A DNA stretch of 64,000 nt, taken from positions 8,990,001-9,054,000 of the forward strand of contig NC_134434.1 in the NCBI RefSeq assembly GCF_030867145.1, given 5' to 3'. The DNA comes from Opisthocomus hoazin (taxonomy: Eukaryota > Chordata > Aves > Opisthocomiformes > Opisthocomidae). Under the pieces are notes generated by a model. That model had not been told where the DNA came from, searched no databases, and saw only the letters and a list, made by a program, of their open reading frames with translations. The translations under genes were made by a program, and so were the position numbers. This document shows positions 36,127-64,000 of the stretch, piece by piece. Numbering within the stretch: position 1 is the first letter of the stretch; every line of letters starts with the position of its first letter.

Positions 36127-36799
36127 TTTGGCACACTTGTTTTCAGCAGCTAGTTACATAATGGAGTACAGGGCAAGAACTCATAATTAGACAATAGGGG
36201 AAAGACACCCCACCCCACCCCCTCCAAAGAAAGCAACCTTCTGCTTTTCAGGTAACAACTACAAGAACATTGAGAGCATATCTTCTATTACTAAACCAGT
36301 ATCTTCAAGCTTTACTTAGATGAAACCATGCACATTTATGTTTATACAGACAACTTGTCCAACTCCTGCTTCAACAGCTGGAACAGCATTAGTGCTTGCT
36401 CCGTCCACATAGCCCATTCAGACTTGATAAACACTTCACCACAGAACTATTGTACCTGTTTACTTAAAGTTTAATCACTCCTTCCTTTTTCCTTCTAGGT
36501 TTTCAATACAACCAAGGCAAGTAGGATTCTTGCCACTTTTTTTCAGGCTCACTAACAACTGCCAGCAGTTAAGTTAAAACAAACAAACCAACCAGTCCAC
36601 ATTTGTTTCATGTAGTACCCTATGCTAGGATGTGCATGGATAGTGTGTGGTAGATATAACAAAGTCCCATAATATGCACAGATGCCCACCTCACATAGCC
36701 ACTCTTCAGTAGTAGATTCTTTGCAGCTGTTAAGACACCTCACCCTCACACAGTGCCCCCTTCCCTCCTTCCATTACCATCTAACACTAGTCATCATAC

Positions 36800-36960
36800 T
36801 TAACTTACTAGCATTTATACCCATTGCCTAACACTCTCAACGACCTTGAGGTAGATGCTATTAGTCCCATTTTACAGAGGGGGAAACTGAGGCAGTAGCA
36901 TTAATGGCTTGTCCAAAACTGCAACAATGGAGCCAGAATTAGAATCTGAGAGTTTCCACT
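36800..36960 (+). mobile_element. MIR SINE remnant
   Basis: Has the MIR core: GAGGTAGATGCTATTAG, CCCATTTTACAGAGGGGGAA, ACTGAGGCAG, GGCTTGTCCAAAACTGC, GAGCCAGAATTAGAATCTGA. Clearly diverged. Lies antisense inside the probable FASN 3' UTR. Confidence 0.8.
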
Positions 36961-38936
36961 TGTCTTGTAGGTGTGGTTTGGATGTATCTACGGTACCAAA
37001 ATCAGGGCAACAAGAAGCCACACCCCAGAATAACATCTTCTTTATTATTATTTCTGCAGACTCCAAGTCATATGCCAGCAGCAGTTTTTGCTTGATACCA
37101 AGAAATGAGAGATTCCAGATGAAACAGGATTAAGAAATGGTGCTAGAGAATAAGACAAAAAGCCAACCAGTCATCAATTCAGTTTAATACTATGAAAGTA
37201 AAAGAGAAAAAGACACTCTTCAGACCAAAAAGTATTAAAAAAAGGAAAAAAAAGAACAAGACTTATTTTGGAAATGTTTTAAGTTGACATTATGTTGGTT
37301 TTATTTCAGATTTCACAAAAGAAATACGTTATAAAACTAAAACCAGTTAACCCAGCCACTATCAACAGAGGGTGGTACAAGCAAAAGATACATCAGAACC
37401 TGCACTGAAAAGCCACCCATTCCTGTCACTGCAATGCTCCTGTACTAACAGGATACTTCACTGGGGGATGGAGAAGTGGGGTTTTACAGCAGTTCTGAGA
37501 GAGGCATATAATAGCTCCTCCGAGTTGGTGCTTTGTTGCTACCCAGGTCTCCTCTGTATCATAAGTGTAGCAAGGATTCACTGATTTCGGAAAGGACTGA
37601 TCCAGCATAGCAAAGGCAGGAAATTTTTAAATTGAGTTTTATGCAAGTTTGCTTTAAAAAGGTACTACATCTTAAAATAACACCATTAAACTGATTACTT
37701 CGCTAACTTATGTGGGATCTCCAGTCTCATTACCAAGAGGAAAATGAATACAAAAGGCTTAAGCAAGCCCTGTGCTAAATAAAATATACAGGGGCTTTGG
37801 GTAGATGCTTGTATGTTTGCCTGAGCTTTGGTTATGGAGAGCAGAGAGAAGAGGATTTGTTCAGGTATTGCTGAAGAATTCCGTTTCCCCCCTGTTCCAA
37901 ATGTCTGGCTGGGTGGTGAGACTGGAGGTGGGAGGGAATAAGGTAAAGCAATAGTCTTAATGCTTTACTAAGGTTCTAATACAACAGAGCACAGAACCTT
38001 GCACAAATACAAAAGTACCTGTCTAGGGACAGCTTTGCCTGTTTTTATCATGCCAAAGTTGATACTGTTCTATACAGTGGCATCTGTCAAACCATCCACC
38101 CTTCCTTCCTACCCACCTCTCCACAAAAGAGTGGATGATGGCAAGAACCCTCCCTTCCACCTTTTCCTTTCTGAACAGGGCAGGGCAGTGGGAGAAAAAG
38201 GAAAAAAAGAACACAAACAAAAGAGACCAGACTGTTCCAAAGATGCACTTTGGTTTAACAAATGGGCAACTTTCCCTTGCAGAATAAACCTTCCCCTCCA
38301 AAATGGGATGTTTCTTTTCTCCTATAACCCACGATAAATTAAAACCAAGTAACAAGTCTCTGGTTTGACACAATAAATACTTAGAATATATCAAATTAAA
38401 AAAATATAGTTACAAAAGCCTCAATGGAATTCTCTTTCTGACCTAACTACAGACAGATTCTTCACAGACAAAAATGTATCTCCGAAATCCGCTGCAGCTC
38501 CTCTCCCTGCTCACTGGGCTTGGTCAACAAGTGCTATCACATACCCTTTGGAATACTGTTAAGACAAAACAATATAGAGCACAAGAAATCTACTCCTAAA
38601 TTTGTTTTTCATACTGCCAAGGGTGTAGGAAGCAACCATCAGTGGGGAACCCTTACAGCAGTGCACAGTGACAGAGTCACTGCACTAGAGCAACACAGAC
38701 AGGGATACTAGGGGAAAACAATGCATAGGAAGGGAAGGAGGAGAGAGAACCCATAGAATTTGGGGAAAGAAAAGATGAGCAAGAAAGAGAAAAACACTAA
38801 TCAAGTTCAGCTGGACTTTCCAGTTCTGGCAGCAGAGCAGATGAGATGTTGAACAACAGGAAGAGTTCCTTGGGGTCTGTAATAACAAGGAATGTCGTTG
38901 GCATTTTCTTCACCATTCGCAGTAAGTAAGCAGAAG

Positions 38937-63721
<24,785 letters not shown>

Positions 63722-64000
63722 CTGGTCAAGTAGAGTCCATAAATCACTGGTAGAAGGCATTACTTACTACTTTGTCTCTAAGTTTTTCTCTATAGATCTC
63801 AAACCACGCCTGTTTCTGTGCCAAGAGTTCTGTGCTAGGACGTACACCATTTTAACAGGCAAGAGGAAGAGCAGCACAATATCCTTCCAGCAACCCAAGA
63901 AGTTGCACATCTGGTAAAACAGAACCTACACAATACTCATGAACTTCTGCCAAAACACAAATCTCCCTTTCCCAAGCAGACTGTCAAGCAGAATCAAAAG
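63722..64000 (-). other. FASN intron at window end
   Basis: No further FASN homology seen on the minus strand up to the window edge; the preceding exon lies outside. Confidence 0.6.

Larger units (their letters stand above)
36110..38936 (-). other. FASN: Probable FASN 3' UTR
   Basis: About 2.8 kb after the FASN stop with no coding exon, bounded by the minus-strand AATAAA at 36121-36126. A long FASN 3' UTR fits the large avian FASN mRNAs I recall, but the extent is inferred. Contains a MIR remnant (about 36800-36960) and A-rich tracts near 37228-37258. Confidence 0.5.

Overview
The window is vertebrate nuclear DNA, almost certainly from a bird. The main evidence is seven young-to-middle-aged CR1 LINE copies with the typical avian 3' end, one ERVL-type solo LTR of a kind common in birds, and three conserved genes that I recognise at protein level. 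Gene order and orientation are GPS1 (+), DUS1L (-), FASN (-), the same neighbourhood as on human 17q25. The FASN protein is close to chicken FASN as I remember it, but the species cannot be fixed from this sequence.

Layout. Bases 346-11542 carry 13 coding exons of GPS1 (COP9 signalosome subunit 1), lacking only the extreme N terminus, which lies left of the window. Its introns hold two CR1 copies and the solo LTR (4636-5296, 5-bp target duplication GCAGT). Bases 11543-20792 are a 9.2-kb interval between the convergent 3' ends of GPS1 and DUS1L; I see no protein gene there, only candidate poly(A) signals, simple repeats, a 25-bp tandem duplication and one CR1 piece. Bases 20793-34070 (-) are a complete 13-exon DUS1L (tRNA dihydrouridine synthase, 486 codons), starting in a CpG island at about 33640-34760. 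Bases 34760-36110 are intergenic. Bases about 36110-38936 are the probable 3' UTR of FASN, with an old MIR SINE inside. Bases 38937-63721 (-) hold 29 coding exons of FASN (1747 codons, roughly the C-terminal 70% of the protein). They cover the end of the malonyl/acetyltransferase, then dehydratase, pseudo-methyltransferase, enoyl reductase, ketoreductase, acyl carrier protein and thioesterase. The N-terminal part lies right of the window.

Function. The three genes have unrelated jobs: GPS1 in cullin deneddylation, DUS1L in tRNA modification, FASN in cytosolic palmitate synthesis. The neighbourhood is conserved synteny, not an operon. All exon joins were made by hand from GT/AG sites, reading phase and remembered homologues. 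In all three genes the phases match across every junction with no stop or frameshift, so all three look functional.

I found no RNA gene, CRISPR array, bacterial-type operon or new system. The notable features are mobile-element biology: two independent CR1 insertions lying only about 12 nt from a splice donor, a 3-kb CR1 in a FASN intron whose catalytic residues have decayed, a shared frameshift marking a CR1 subfamily, and a clean ERVL solo LTR.
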